The position numbers and the translations under genes were made by a program. 64,000 nucleotides of DNA, from NCBI GenBank assembly GCA_038226665.1, contig JBBRQI010000004.1:1-64000 (forward strand), written 5' to 3'. Origin of the DNA: SZAS-103 sp038226665. Its GTDB lineage: Bacteria > Pseudomonadota > Gammaproteobacteria > Xanthomonadales > Xanthomonadaceae. Shown piece after piece: positions 31,062-42,724 of this stretch. The notes below the pieces were generated by a model. It did not search any database and was not told the origin of the DNA. It worked only from the letters and a program-made list of their open reading frames with translations. How positions within the stretch are numbered: position 1 is the first letter of the stretch; each line of letters begins with the position of its first letter.

Positions 31062-31709
31062 ATGGCCCTGACCGACACCCAGAATGCAATCCTCGCACTG
31101 ATCGCCGAACGCATCGAAGCCGAGGGCATGCCGCCGTCGCAGGCGGAAATCGCGCGGGCGTTTGGCTTCAAGGGAGTGCGTGGCGCGCAATATCACCTCG
31201 AGGCTTTGGAAGCAGCCGGTGCGATCGAACGGATTCCCGGCCGCGCGCGCGGCATCCGCGTGTTGCAGCCACCCATACCGCCACAACACGAACTCGCGCT
31301 CGCTGCCGCGCACGAAGACGCTGGCATTCGCGTGCCCTTGCTCGGCCAAGTTGCGGCCGGTTTGCCGATCGGCGCCGACATTGGTTCGGGCGACGACTAC
31401 GTGCTGCTCGATCGCGTGCAGTTTGCGCCGGCGCCGGATTACGTTCTGCGCGTCAAGGGCGATTCGATGCGCGAAGAGGGCATCTTCGACGGCGACCTGA
31501 TCGGCGTGCATCGCACGTCCGAAGCGCGTTCGGGGCAGGTCGTGATTGCGCGCATCGGCGACGAGATCACCGTCAAGCTGCTCAAGATCGGCAAGGACGC
31601 GATCCGCCTGTTGCCGCGCAATCCGGATTTCGCGCCGATCGTGATCAAGCCGGATGACGACTTCGCCATCGAAGGACTGTATTGCGGTTTGGTGCGGCCG
31701 AATCGATGA
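31062..31709 (+). CDS. lexA: LexA repressor
   Basis: 215 residues from MALTDTQNAILALIAERIEA. The winged HTH contains PPSQAEIARAFGFKGVRGAQ, the self-cleavage site is A99-G100 in GQVAAGLP, and the catalytic dyad is S135 (GDSM) and K172 (ITVKLL). RecA filaments trigger cleavage and SOS induction. There is no Shine-Dalgarno sequence before the ATG; the LexA operator occupies that place. Followed by recA after 214 bases. Confidence 0.98.
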   Translation: MALTDTQNAILALIAERIEAEGMPPSQAEIARAFGFKGVRGAQYHLEALEAAGAIERIPGRARGIRVLQPPIPPQHELALAAAHEDAGIRVPLLGQVAAGLPIGADIGSGDDYVLLDRVQFAPAPDYVLRVKGDSMREEGIFDGDLIGVHRTSEARSGQVVIARIGDEITVKLLKIGKDAIRLLPRNPDFAPIVIKPDDDFAIEGLYCGLVRPNR

Positions 31710-31923
31710 GAACCCGTATCGACAAGGCACGCATCGCGCGTACCGGCGTCAGGGTCGATCGTTCGGGTGTTTTTCCTACAGGCATGCGAGGCATCAACGG
31801 ATATTTTTCGACGACGTGTGCTGCGATCTTTCATCTCGTCGCATCCGTCTCAGCCTGTGCGACCTGCGTCGTCTAGATTCGCTACAACGATCTGCCCATC
31901 ACGAACCCAAAAGGAAATATCCA

Positions 31924-32970
<1,047 letters not shown>

Positions 32971-32998
32971 TTGCTGTTAGGCGGGCAGAAAGAGCCAT

Positions 32999-33619
32999 AT
33001 GAGTGAAGATCCGCTCAAGGAATGGAGTCGTCTCGAAAATGAGAACACTACTCATGCACTTGTCAGCGCAGCTTATGTTGGCATGTTATCCCGCGCTCCC
33101 CAGGTCGATGCCTTTACAACTTGGCTTCTCGCAGGAACTGGTGCTACCGCGGGACTCTTAGTCGCAAATGTCGGAACGATTAGCGGCGCACTTTCTGTAG
33201 CAGGGTTTCAGCTTTGCCTCTCGCTGCTGGCAATTTCATCTCTTTTGGGCCTGTTCACAAAATGTGCCGCAGCGTTTTTCCCGATCGACGGTGAACGTCA
33301 AGCGGCGCTACAAGCACAATCGCTTAAAATTCTTGAGACTCATGGCGAGACGAGGAAGCAAATTGAAGAATCCGCCAAGAAAAGAGGTGTGGAGGCTCCT
33401 CCAGATATCGAGATCATGGCCGTTCTTAATGAGTTTATGCGTCCATTGCCGCTTTGGGCGAAATGGTTCGTAATGCTCTACATAAAGAAGAAACAGCATG
33501 ATCGCCAAATTGGCTATCTGTTACCAATTCGCGCGTTTATGTGGCAAACAAACTTGTGTTTTCTACAGGCTCTTTTCTTTCTTGCATTTGTCGTTGCCGC
33601 AATGTGTTACGCCGGGTAG
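32999..33619 (+). CDS. Membrane protein inserted between recA and recX
   Basis: 206 residues from MSEDPLKEWSRLENENTTHA. Hydrophobic segments lie at about 40-60 (TTWLLAGTGATAGLLVANVG), 68-95 and 180-203; a charged stretch (ETRKQIEESAKKRG) lies between. No family recognised. It is AT-richer than its neighbours and breaks the usual recA-recX pair, so it is probably acquired. It starts 29 bases after recA and could be co-transcribed. Confidence 0.65.
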   Translation: MSEDPLKEWSRLENENTTHALVSAAYVGMLSRAPQVDAFTTWLLAGTGATAGLLVANVGTISGALSVAGFQLCLSLLAISSLLGLFTKCAAAFFPIDGERQAALQAQSLKILETHGETRKQIEESAKKRGVEAPPDIEIMAVLNEFMRPLPLWAKWFVMLYIKKKQHDRQIGYLLPIRAFMWQTNLCFLQALFFLAFVVAAMCYAG

Positions 33620-33735
33620 GTCTAACAATTCAATCGAGCTGACTGTCTTTCGTGAGCTGTTTATTCTGGGTGTTAGCGCCATGATGATGCTGACGTGATA
33701 GCTGTAGCGCATCGTGTCCATATGGGCGCAAGACA

Positions 33736-34263
33736 GTGAAAAAGCGCAGTTGGGCGCAAGGCAAGACAGACGATCCGGCGGCTGATAAGCCGCCCATCGA
33801 TCCGTATCAAAAAGCGCTCGGCCTGCTGGTGCGGCGTGAACATTCGCGACGCGAACTCATGCGCAAGCTCGCGGACCGCGGTGCCGAGCCGGAACAGTCC
33901 GAGGCAGCACTCGACCGGTTGGCCGAAATCGGGTATCAGAACGATGATCGTTTCGCGCGCGCACTGGCACGCACGCGTGCGATGGCCGGCTATGGCCCGC
34001 AACGCATCCGCGCCGAACTTGGCACCCATGCGCTGGCCTCCGAACAGATCGCGGTCGCGCTGGATGCCTGCGAAACCGATTGGCCAATGGCTGCGCGCGA
34101 TTTGGTTACGCGCCGCTATCCGGGCACGAAACTCGCCGACCCCAAACAACGCCGCAAGGCGATCGACTTCCTGCTTCGTCGAGGCTTCGATCACGCCAGC
34201 ACTTTTGCGGCAGTGGGTTCGCGTGGATCGTCGGCGGAAGACGACTCAGTCGAACAGCACTGA
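33736..34263 (+). CDS. recX: Regulatory protein RecX
   Basis: 175 residues, GTG start (MKKRSWAQGKTDDPAADKPP). Three-helix RecX repeats are seen: ALGLLVRREHSRRELMRKLA, AALDRLAEIGYQNDDRFARA and AIDFLLRRGFDHASTFAAV. It caps and disassembles RecA filaments. The typical motif R-R-E-H-S-R-x-E-L is intact. Confidence 0.95.
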   Translation: MKKRSWAQGKTDDPAADKPPIDPYQKALGLLVRREHSRRELMRKLADRGAEPEQSEAALDRLAEIGYQNDDRFARALARTRAMAGYGPQRIRAELGTHALASEQIAVALDACETDWPMAARDLVTRRYPGTKLADPKQRRKAIDFLLRRGFDHASTFAAVGSRGSSAEDDSVEQH

Positions 34264-34441
34264 GCGCGTCTTCCAGGCCGGCACGCGCTGACCAGCTCGG
34301 CGTGGCCTGCTACTCTTGCACCTGCGCTGCGGCGCGCCTGGTTGCAGTCCCCGTTCCGCCCGCATTGGGTCTTGTGCGGCGCTGCGTTGCCCATGCCGAT
34401 TCCCGCTGCTGATCCCTTTCCTACGCGAACGTCCCAGTCTT

Positions 34442-37138
<2,697 letters not shown>

Positions 37139-37277
37139 GCCATTGGTCATGGGGCTGTTTCGTTGCGCCTGAACAACGCGGTGTTACCATCGTCCCAATG
37201 CTCTGGATTGCGTCGGCAACGGCCTTTGCAACGCCAGGTGCGCAACCCCGGAAGGATGCCGTGGGAAGGAGAGGACG

Positions 37278-37517
37278 ATGTTGATCTTGACCCGTCGGGT
37301 GGGTGAGACCCTGATGATTGGCGATTCGGTGACCGTCACCGTGCTTGGCGTGAAAGGCAACCAGGTGCGTATCGGTATCACCGCGCCCAAGGATGTCGCC
37401 GTGCATCGCGAGGAAATTTTCCAGCGCATCCATCGCGATGACGCGGTAGCGGCCAGCACGCTTCCCGCGGCTGCCAGCGACAGCGGCGATCTTTCCGGTT
37501 TACCCGCGAAGCCTTAG
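37278..37517 (+). CDS. csrA: Carbon storage regulator CsrA/RsmA
   Basis: 79 residues: MLILTRRVGETLMIGDSVTV is the conserved beta-strand start and VRIGITAPKDVAVHREEIFQ the core with the RNA-binding arginine region. An 18-residue alanine/serine-rich tail follows. It binds GGA motifs in mRNA leaders; its own leader holds GGAAGGAGAGGAC, so autoregulation is plausible. A tRNA-Ser follows. Confidence 0.98.
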   Translation: MLILTRRVGETLMIGDSVTVTVLGVKGNQVRIGITAPKDVAVHREEIFQRIHRDDAVAASTLPAAASDSGDLSGLPAKP

Positions 37518-37600
37518 CCGGTATCCTGCGCGTCCGATCTGCCGCGACATCGTCGCGATGGATCGCGCTCGCACGCCGCGAGGCGCAACGCAACAAACCC

Positions 37601-37693
37601 GGAGAGATGCCCGAGAGGCCGAAGGGGCTCCCCTGCTAAGGGAGTATCGGGTTAATAGCCTGATCGAGGGTTCGAATCCCTCTCTCTCCGCCA
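37601..37693 (+). tRNA. tRNA-Ser (anticodon GCT)
   Basis: 93 bases with a long variable arm, acceptor GGAGAGA/TCTCTCC, anticodon GCT in CCCCTGCTAAGGG, and encoded CCA. Confidence 0.97.
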
Positions 37694-37703
37694 CATACGC
37701 ACG

Positions 37704-37723
37704 GGCCCCGAAAGGGGCCTTTT
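37704..37723 (+). terminator. Terminator after tRNA-Ser
   Basis: GGCCCC-GAAA-GGGGCC followed by TTTT, a classic rho-independent terminator 10 bases after the tRNA. Confidence 0.85.
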
Positions 37724-37727
37724 GCGT

Positions 37728-38014
37728 GTGTGGCGGAGAGCGACCGAAAACTGCTCTTGCGTTTTCGGCATTCCCGCCATCCATGGCGGTCAGATTTTGA
37801 TGAGACCCCGTACGACTGATTTGCGAGGAGGTCTTGAACTGCTCAACTCAAGACGACGCTTTGATGCTTGCCGACAGCGCCACACAAGCCCCGAACGCAT
37901 CCTTGCCTGAACCCTTCGGCTTCCTGAGTTGACCCTCGGAAGAAACGACCAAGCCCAATTTCCCATCCGGGAATTGACGCGACCTCACCCAATCCGCATA
38001 ATTCCGCGTTCAGT
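37728..38014. other. Spacer between tRNA-Ser and tRNA-Arg
   Basis: No gene is supported. It holds a GGAT hairpin at 37774-37789 and another inverted repeat (TTCCC-ATCC-GGGAA) near 37955. A promoter for the following tRNAs is expected here but no clear -35/-10 pair is seen. Confidence 0.5.
37774..37789. repeat. GGAT hairpin
   Basis: CCGCCAT-CC-ATGGCGG; on the minus strand it reads CCGCCATGGATGGCGG. About 30 bases around it recur inverted at 38113-38150. Confidence 0.6.
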
Positions 38015-38091
38015 GCGCCCGTAGCTCAGTTGGATAGAGTACCTGGCTACGAACTAGGTGGTCGGGAGTTCGAATCTCTCCGGGCGCACCA
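38015..38091 (+). tRNA. tRNA-Arg (anticodon ACG)
   Basis: 77 bases, acceptor GCGCCCG/CGGGCGC, anticodon loop CTACGAA, T-loop TTCGAAT, encoded CCA. Confidence 0.97.
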
Positions 38092-38115
38092 CATTGCAGG
38101 AAAGGGAGCTTTTGA

Positions 38116-38131
38116 CCGCCACGGATGGCGG
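38116..38131. repeat. GGAT hairpin
   Basis: CCGCCA-CGGA-TGGCGG, followed by a second weaker hairpin (GCCGACATGGC). Inverted relative to the copy at 37774. Confidence 0.55.
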
Positions 38132-38253
38132 AAATGCCGACATGGCAGGAGCATTTTCCGGCCGGCACCCTTTATCTTTTTCTGTCTGCTCCAGCCGTTC
38201 GTGAGCAGATATCCGTTGAGCGATGCGCGAGCACCGTGAAACGGGAGAGTCAG

Positions 38254-38330
38254 CGGGGTATAGCGCAGTCTGGTAGCGCGCCTGCTTTGGGAGCAGGATG
38301 TCGGGGGTTCGAATCCCTCTACCCCGACCA
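38254..38330 (+). tRNA. tRNA-Pro (anticodon TGG)
   Basis: 77 bases, acceptor CGGGGTA/TACCCCG, anticodon stem CCTGC/GCAGG with loop TTTGGGA, encoded CCA. Confidence 0.97.
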
Positions 38331-38407
38331 GTTCCAGCGCAGTCGCGGTGCCGCCGTTCGCGCGACAAGATGCGTCGGTTGCGGAGTCGCCGGTATAGTT
38401 GCAGCAG

Positions 38408-38483
38408 GCGCCCGTAGCTCAACGGATAGAGCACCGACCTTCTAAGTCGGTGGTTACAGGTTCGATTCCTGTCGGGCGCGCCA
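38408..38483 (+). tRNA. tRNA-Arg (anticodon TCT)
   Basis: 76 bases, acceptor GCGCCCG/CGGGCGC, anticodon loop CTTCTAA, encoded CCA. Confidence 0.97.
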
Positions 38484-38508
38484 CAGCCGCTTGCAGGGAT
38501 CAAGTTGC

Positions 38509-38534
38509 TCAATGGTGGATGTAGCTCAGTTGGT
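38509..38534 (+). repeat. Partial copy of the tRNA-His 5' end
   Basis: 26 bases identical to 38645-38670, that is 6 bases of upstream sequence plus the first 20 bases of tRNA-His. The homology stops in the D-loop, so this is not a functional tRNA. The full gene starts 136 bases downstream. Confidence 0.85.
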
Positions 38535-38535
38535 C

Positions 38536-38584
38536 GAATGCGCAGCGCTTGCGATAGTCCGGTGGACTATCGCGCTGCGGATTC
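38536..38584. repeat. Long hairpin between the two tRNA-His starts
   Basis: GCGATAGTCC-GGT-GGACTATCGC is a perfect 10-bp stem; flanking GAAT-GCGCAGCG and CGCTGCGGATTC extend it to about 22 bp with few mismatches. It lies directly after the truncated tRNA-His copy. Confidence 0.7.
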
Positions 38585-38649
38585 GGGGGAGGCACGATGC
38601 CGACCGGAAGGCGCTCCAAGCACAGATACGAAGCGCAATGTCAGTCAAT

Positions 38650-38727
<78 letters not shown>

Positions 38728-38781
38728 GTTCCCGGATGCGGCATAATGCAGTGTCCGCTGCCTGGCGGCAGGAATGATGAC

Positions 38782-38857
38782 GGGCCGTTAGCTCAGTTGG
38801 TAGAGCAGTTGACTCTTAATCAATAGGTCGAAGGTTCGAATCCTTCACGGCCCACCA
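38782..38857 (+). tRNA. tRNA-Lys (anticodon CTT)
   Basis: 76 bases, acceptor GGGCCGT/ACGGCCC, anticodon loop CTCTTAA, encoded CCA. Confidence 0.97.
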
Positions 38858-38889
38858 ATCCTTCCTGTACTTGGCAGCCGCGCGGCATC

Positions 38890-38974
38890 GCGAAAGTGGC
38901 GAAACTGGTAGACGCGCTGGATTTAGGTTCCAGTGGGGCAACCCTTGAGAGTTCGAATCTCTCCTTTCGCACCA
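38890..38974 (+). tRNA. tRNA-Leu (anticodon TAG)
   Basis: 85 bases with a variable arm, acceptor GCGAAAG/CTTTCGC, anticodon loop TTTAGGT, encoded CCA. Last of the cluster, 73 bases before tig. Confidence 0.97.
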
Positions 38975-39047
38975 ACACGTGCCTGCGCGAAGCCAAATGC
39001 TGTGCTATTCGCACGCGCCCGTAGCAGGCGCGCCAACAGGAGTCGTC

Positions 39048-40349
39048 ATGCAAGTGTCGGTTGAAAACGTCGGAAATCTCGAGCGCAAGCTCACGGTCAG
39101 CATGCCGCTGGACCGTCTGCAGTCGATCACTGGTTCGCGCTTGAACGAAATCGCGCGCACCGCGCGCATCAAAGGCTTCCGCCCGGGCCGGGTGCCGAAG
39201 AAGATCATCGAGCAGCGCTACGGCGCACAGGTACGCAACGAAGTGTTCGGCGACCTGGTTCGCGAAAGCTTCGACGAAGCCATGCGCAAGGAAAACCTGC
39301 GCCCCGCCGGCCAGCCGCAAATCCAGCCGACCGATGCCGAAGAAGGCCAACTGGGCTACGTCGCCACGTTTGAAGTCGTGCCGGATTTCGGCACGATCGA
39401 TGTCAGCGGATTGCAGATCGTGCGCCCAACGTCCGAAGTGCAGGACGCGGATGTCGATCACATGATCGAAACCCTGCGCCTGCAGCGCCGTTCCTGGAAC
39501 CCGGTTGAGCGCGCCGCGCAGACAGGCGACTTGGTGATGGTCGAAACCGTGACCCACATCGATGGTATCCGCAAGCCCGAGGAAGGCGTCGAACGCGCTG
39601 CGACCGTGCTTGGATCGGGCATGCTCGATCGCGAACTCGAGGCGCAACTGGTCGGCAAGATCGCTGGCGCGGACCTTGCGCTTGACCTGGACTATCCACC
39701 GGACTGGAGCGATGCCGGGTTGGCTGGCAAGAGCGCCAAGGTCGAAGCGCACATCGTCCGCGTGTCCGAGTCGCACCTGCCGGAACTCGAGGCGGGTTTC
39801 ATCCGCACCTTCGGCGTTGGCAGCGGCGATGTCGTGGAATTCCGCAAGGAAGTACGCAGCAACCTCGAACGCGAACTCAAGGGCGCATTGATGGCACGTT
39901 TGCGCGCAGAAGTCCTGGACAAGCTCATAGCCCAGCATGCGCACGTCGAACTGCCGGCGCGGTTGATTGAGAGCGACGCGCGTGGACAGGCGCACCAGGC
40001 CGAACAGCAGGCCCTTGAAAGCGGGCAGGCCAATCCGCACATTCCATTCGAGGGTTTCCTGCCGGCTTCCCGCATGCGCGTCGCGACTGCGCTGCTGGTT
40101 GGCGAGGTGGCCCGACAGAACAACCTCAAGCTGGAACAGCAGCGCGTCAACGAGATGCTGGCCCTGATTGCGTCGACGTATGAAGAACCGAAGCAAGTTC
40201 TGGAGTTGTATCGCAACGACAGGCGCCTGATGTCCGACCTGCAGTCGCGCGTCATGGAAGAGCAGGTGATCGACTGGGTTGCCGAAAAAGCAAACGCGAC
40301 GGAGCATCACCTGGGCTTTGCCGACGCGATGCAGCAACGTCGGAGCTGA
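39048..40349 (+). CDS. tig: Trigger factor
   Basis: 433 residues, MQVSVENVGNLERKLTVSMP. The ribosome-binding domain carries the GFRPGRVPKKIIEQRYG signature (about residues 45-60), then the FKBP-type PPIase domain and the helical arms. It is the ribosome-bound chaperone. CAGGAG precedes the ATG. First gene of tig-clpP-clpX-lon, the common gammaproteobacterial order. Confidence 0.98.
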   Translation: MQVSVENVGNLERKLTVSMPLDRLQSITGSRLNEIARTARIKGFRPGRVPKKIIEQRYGAQVRNEVFGDLVRESFDEAMRKENLRPAGQPQIQPTDAEEGQLGYVATFEVVPDFGTIDVSGLQIVRPTSEVQDADVDHMIETLRLQRRSWNPVERAAQTGDLVMVETVTHIDGIRKPEEGVERAATVLGSGMLDRELEAQLVGKIAGADLALDLDYPPDWSDAGLAGKSAKVEAHIVRVSESHLPELEAGFIRTFGVGSGDVVEFRKEVRSNLERELKGALMARLRAEVLDKLIAQHAHVELPARLIESDARGQAHQAEQQALESGQANPHIPFEGFLPASRMRVATALLVGEVARQNNLKLEQQRVNEMLALIASTYEEPKQVLELYRNDRRLMSDLQSRVMEEQVIDWVAEKANATEHHLGFADAMQQRRS

Positions 40350-40373
40350 CGGAAAGGCAAGATCGGGATCCGA

Positions 40374-40478
40374 GGCAGGATGCCGAGGCGCGCAGCAAAC
40401 GCGTAGCGTTTGTTGCGTCGGAGCCGAGTCCGGACATATGCCGGACTCGGCGAGTGCTGCTTCGGCCCTGGATGGGCC
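40374..40478. repeat. Four consecutive hairpins upstream of clpP
   Basis: In order: GGC-AGGAT-GCC (40374-40384), CGCAGCAAACGC-GTA-GCGTTTGTTGCG (40391-40417, one G-T pair), GCCGAGTCCGG-ACATATG-CCGGACTCGGC (40423-40451, perfect 11 bp) and GGCCC-TGGAT-GGGCC (40464-40478). The first and last belong to the GGAT hairpin family. They fill almost the whole tig-clpP gap and may terminate, stabilise or process the transcript. Confidence 0.75.
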
Positions 40479-40513
40479 GATATCAGTGCAATCAAATAAA
40501 GCGAGCGAAGCAA

Positions 40514-41137
40514 GTGATCCCGACCAAGAATCTCAACCTGGTGCCGATGGTGGTCGAACAGACCAGCCGTGGCGAGCGCGCGTACGACATCTATTCGCGC
40601 CTCCTGAAGGAACGCGTCATCTTCATGGTCGGTCCGATCGACGACTATGTGGCCAATGTGATCGTCGCGCAGATGCTGTTCCTCGAGGCCGACAATCCCG
40701 AAAAGGACATCAGCCTGTACATCAACTCGCCGGGCGGCATCGTCACGGCGGGCATGGCGATCTACGACACGATGCAGTTCATCAAGCCGGACATCAGCAC
40801 AATCTGCGTGGGCCAGGCGGCCAGCATGGGTTCGCTGCTGCTTGCAGCCGGAACGCACGGCAAGCGCTACGCGCTGCCGAATTCGCGGGTGATGATCCAC
40901 CAGCCGCTGGGTGGTTTCCAGGGCCAGGCCACCGACATCGAGATACACGCGCGCGAAATCCTGTCGCTCAAGGTCAAGCTCAACGAGATCCTGGCCAAGC
41001 ACACCGGCCAGTCGGTCGAGACGATCGCGCGCGATACCGATCGCGACAATTTCAAGAGCGCCGAAGAATCCAAGGCCTACGGCTTGATCGACCAGGTGAT
41101 CGCGCGGCGTGCCGACGAGACGATCCAGTCGTCCTGA
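40514..41137 (+). CDS. clpP: ClpP protease, proteolytic subunit
   Basis: 207 residues from a GTG (MIPTKNLNLVPMVVEQTSRG). Catalytic S104 in GQAASMGS, H129 in MIHQPLGG and an aspartate near 178 (RDNF) form the triad. It assembles with ClpX, whose gene follows. An in-frame ATG at 40475 would add 13 residues that are not family-like. Confidence 0.97.
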   Translation: MIPTKNLNLVPMVVEQTSRGERAYDIYSRLLKERVIFMVGPIDDYVANVIVAQMLFLEADNPEKDISLYINSPGGIVTAGMAIYDTMQFIKPDISTICVGQAASMGSLLLAAGTHGKRYALPNSRVMIHQPLGGFQGQATDIEIHAREILSLKVKLNEILAKHTGQSVETIARDTDRDNFKSAEESKAYGLIDQVIARRADETIQSS

Positions 41138-41266
41138 GTGAAACCGATTGAATCAGCGGACTGAGACCGTCGTCGCAAGTATCCAAACCAGCCGAATGCC
41201 TGCGCCAGACCTTGGTGCGGGCTATGCTATTCTGCCGATGAAACTCCGATCCGGAGAGCGAGACGC

Positions 41267-42553
41267 ATGAGCGAAGACCGTACCAGCCGATCCAGCGACA
41301 GCGGCAAGATCCTTTACTGCTCGTTCTGCGGAAAGAGCCAGCACGAAGTCCGCAAGCTCATTGCCGGCCCGAGCGTCTTCATCTGCGACGAATGCGTCGA
41401 ACTGTGCAACGACATCATCCGCGAAGAGCTCGAGGAGAAGGCGCAGGCTTCCGGCAGCCACCTGCCGAAGCCGCGCGAGATCATGGACGTGCTCGACCAA
41501 TACGTGGTCGGCCAGCCGCGCGCGAAAAAAACACTCTCGGTGGCGGTGTACAACCATTACAAGCGCATCGAGAGCCGCCAAAAGAACGACGACATCGAAT
41601 TGTCGAAGTCGAACATCCTGCTGGTCGGCCCGACCGGTTCGGGCAAGACCCTGCTTGCCGAAACGCTGGCGCGCTTGCTCAACGTGCCGTTCACGATCGC
41701 CGATGCAACGACGCTGACCGAAGCCGGCTACGTCGGCGAAGACGTCGAGAACATCATCCAGAAGCTGCTGCAGAAGTGCGACTACGACGTCGAGAAGGCG
41801 CAGACCGGCATCGTCTACATCGACGAGATCGACAAGATCTCGCGCAAGTCCGAGAACCCGTCGATTACCCGTGACGTGTCGGGCGAAGGCGTGCAGCAGG
41901 CGTTGCTCAAGCTCATCGAAGGCACGATCGCCAGTGTCCCGCCGCAGGGTGGCCGCAAGCATCCGCAGCAGGAGTTCCTGCAGGTCGATACGCGCAACAT
42001 CCTCTTCATCTGCGGTGGTGCGTTCGCCGGGTTGGAGAAGATCGTGCAGCAGCGCAGCACGGACGCTGGTGGCATCGGCTTCGGCGCGAAGGTGAAGAGC
42101 CAATCGAAGAAAACCGAGATCGGTCGATTGCTTGCCGAAGTCGAACCCGAAGACTTGATCAAGTTCGGCCTGATCCCGGAATTCGTCGGTCGCTTGCCCG
42201 TCGTTGCAACGCTTGAAGAACTCGATGAAGCCGCGCTGGTGAAGATCCTCACCCAGCCCAAGAACGCAATCAGCAAGCAATTCAAGAAGCTGTTCGACAT
42301 GGAGGGAGTGGAGCTCGAGTTGCGTCCGGAGGCTCTCGCTGCGGTCGCGCGCAAGGCGCTCAAGCGCAAGACCGGCGCGCGTGGGTTGCGCACGATCCTC
42401 GAGTCGGTGCTGCTCGACACGATGTACGAGCTGCCGTCGCTGGAGAACGTCAGCAAGGTCGTTGTCGACGAATCGGTGATCGAGCACCAGACCGAGCCGT
42501 ACCTCATCTACAGCAACGCCGCCGAACCCAAGCGCGCAGCCTCGTCCGAATAA
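41267..42553 (+). CDS. clpX: ClpX, ATPase subunit of ClpXP
   Basis: 428 residues. A zinc-binding domain (C18, C21, C40, C43) precedes the AAA+ module with Walker A GPTGSGKT (121-128), Walker B VYIDEIDKI, the pore loop region and the GLIPEFVGRLP sensor. It unfolds tagged proteins for ClpP. CGGAGAGC is the ribosome binding site. Followed by a terminator. Confidence 0.98.
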   Translation: MSEDRTSRSSDSGKILYCSFCGKSQHEVRKLIAGPSVFICDECVELCNDIIREELEEKAQASGSHLPKPREIMDVLDQYVVGQPRAKKTLSVAVYNHYKRIESRQKNDDIELSKSNILLVGPTGSGKTLLAETLARLLNVPFTIADATTLTEAGYVGEDVENIIQKLLQKCDYDVEKAQTGIVYIDEIDKISRKSENPSITRDVSGEGVQQALLKLIEGTIASVPPQGGRKHPQQEFLQVDTRNILFICGGAFAGLEKIVQQRSTDAGGIGFGAKVKSQSKKTEIGRLLAEVEPEDLIKFGLIPEFVGRLPVVATLEELDEAALVKILTQPKNAISKQFKKLFDMEGVELELRPEALAAVARKALKRKTGARGLRTILESVLLDTMYELPSLENVSKVVVDESVIEHQTEPYLIYSNAAEPKRAASSE

Positions 42554-42628
42554 TCGCCTCCGGGCATCGCCCGGCTTTGCCGCGATCGCTGGCAGCGCGC
42601 ATAAGTTGCTGTTTCCACAAGACTCTGA

Positions 42629-42650
42629 AACCGGCGCAACGCCGGTTTTT
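42629..42650 (+). terminator. Terminator after clpX
   Basis: AACCGGC-GCAAC-GCCGGTT with a run of T, 75 bases after the clpX stop and just before the lon promoter. Confidence 0.85.
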
Positions 42651-42657
42651 CGCGGTG

Positions 42658-42687
42658 CTTGCAAGCATGCGCAGCCAGCCCCATAAA
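42658..42687 (+). promoter_or_regulatory. lon: Heat-shock (sigma-32) promoter of lon
   Basis: CTTGCAA (42658-42664), 14 bases, then CCCCATAAA (42679-42687) match the RpoH consensus CTTGAAA/CCCCATnT closely. It lies 38 bases before the lon ATG, right after the clpX terminator. Confidence 0.75.
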
Positions 42688-42724
42688 CTCCGCAGGACGC
42701 TCTCCGCGTCGCAGGAGTTTTTCG

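Noticed and set aside
38515..38584. An additional tRNA gene
   Set aside because: Only the first 20 bases match tRNA-His; no anticodon or T arm follows.
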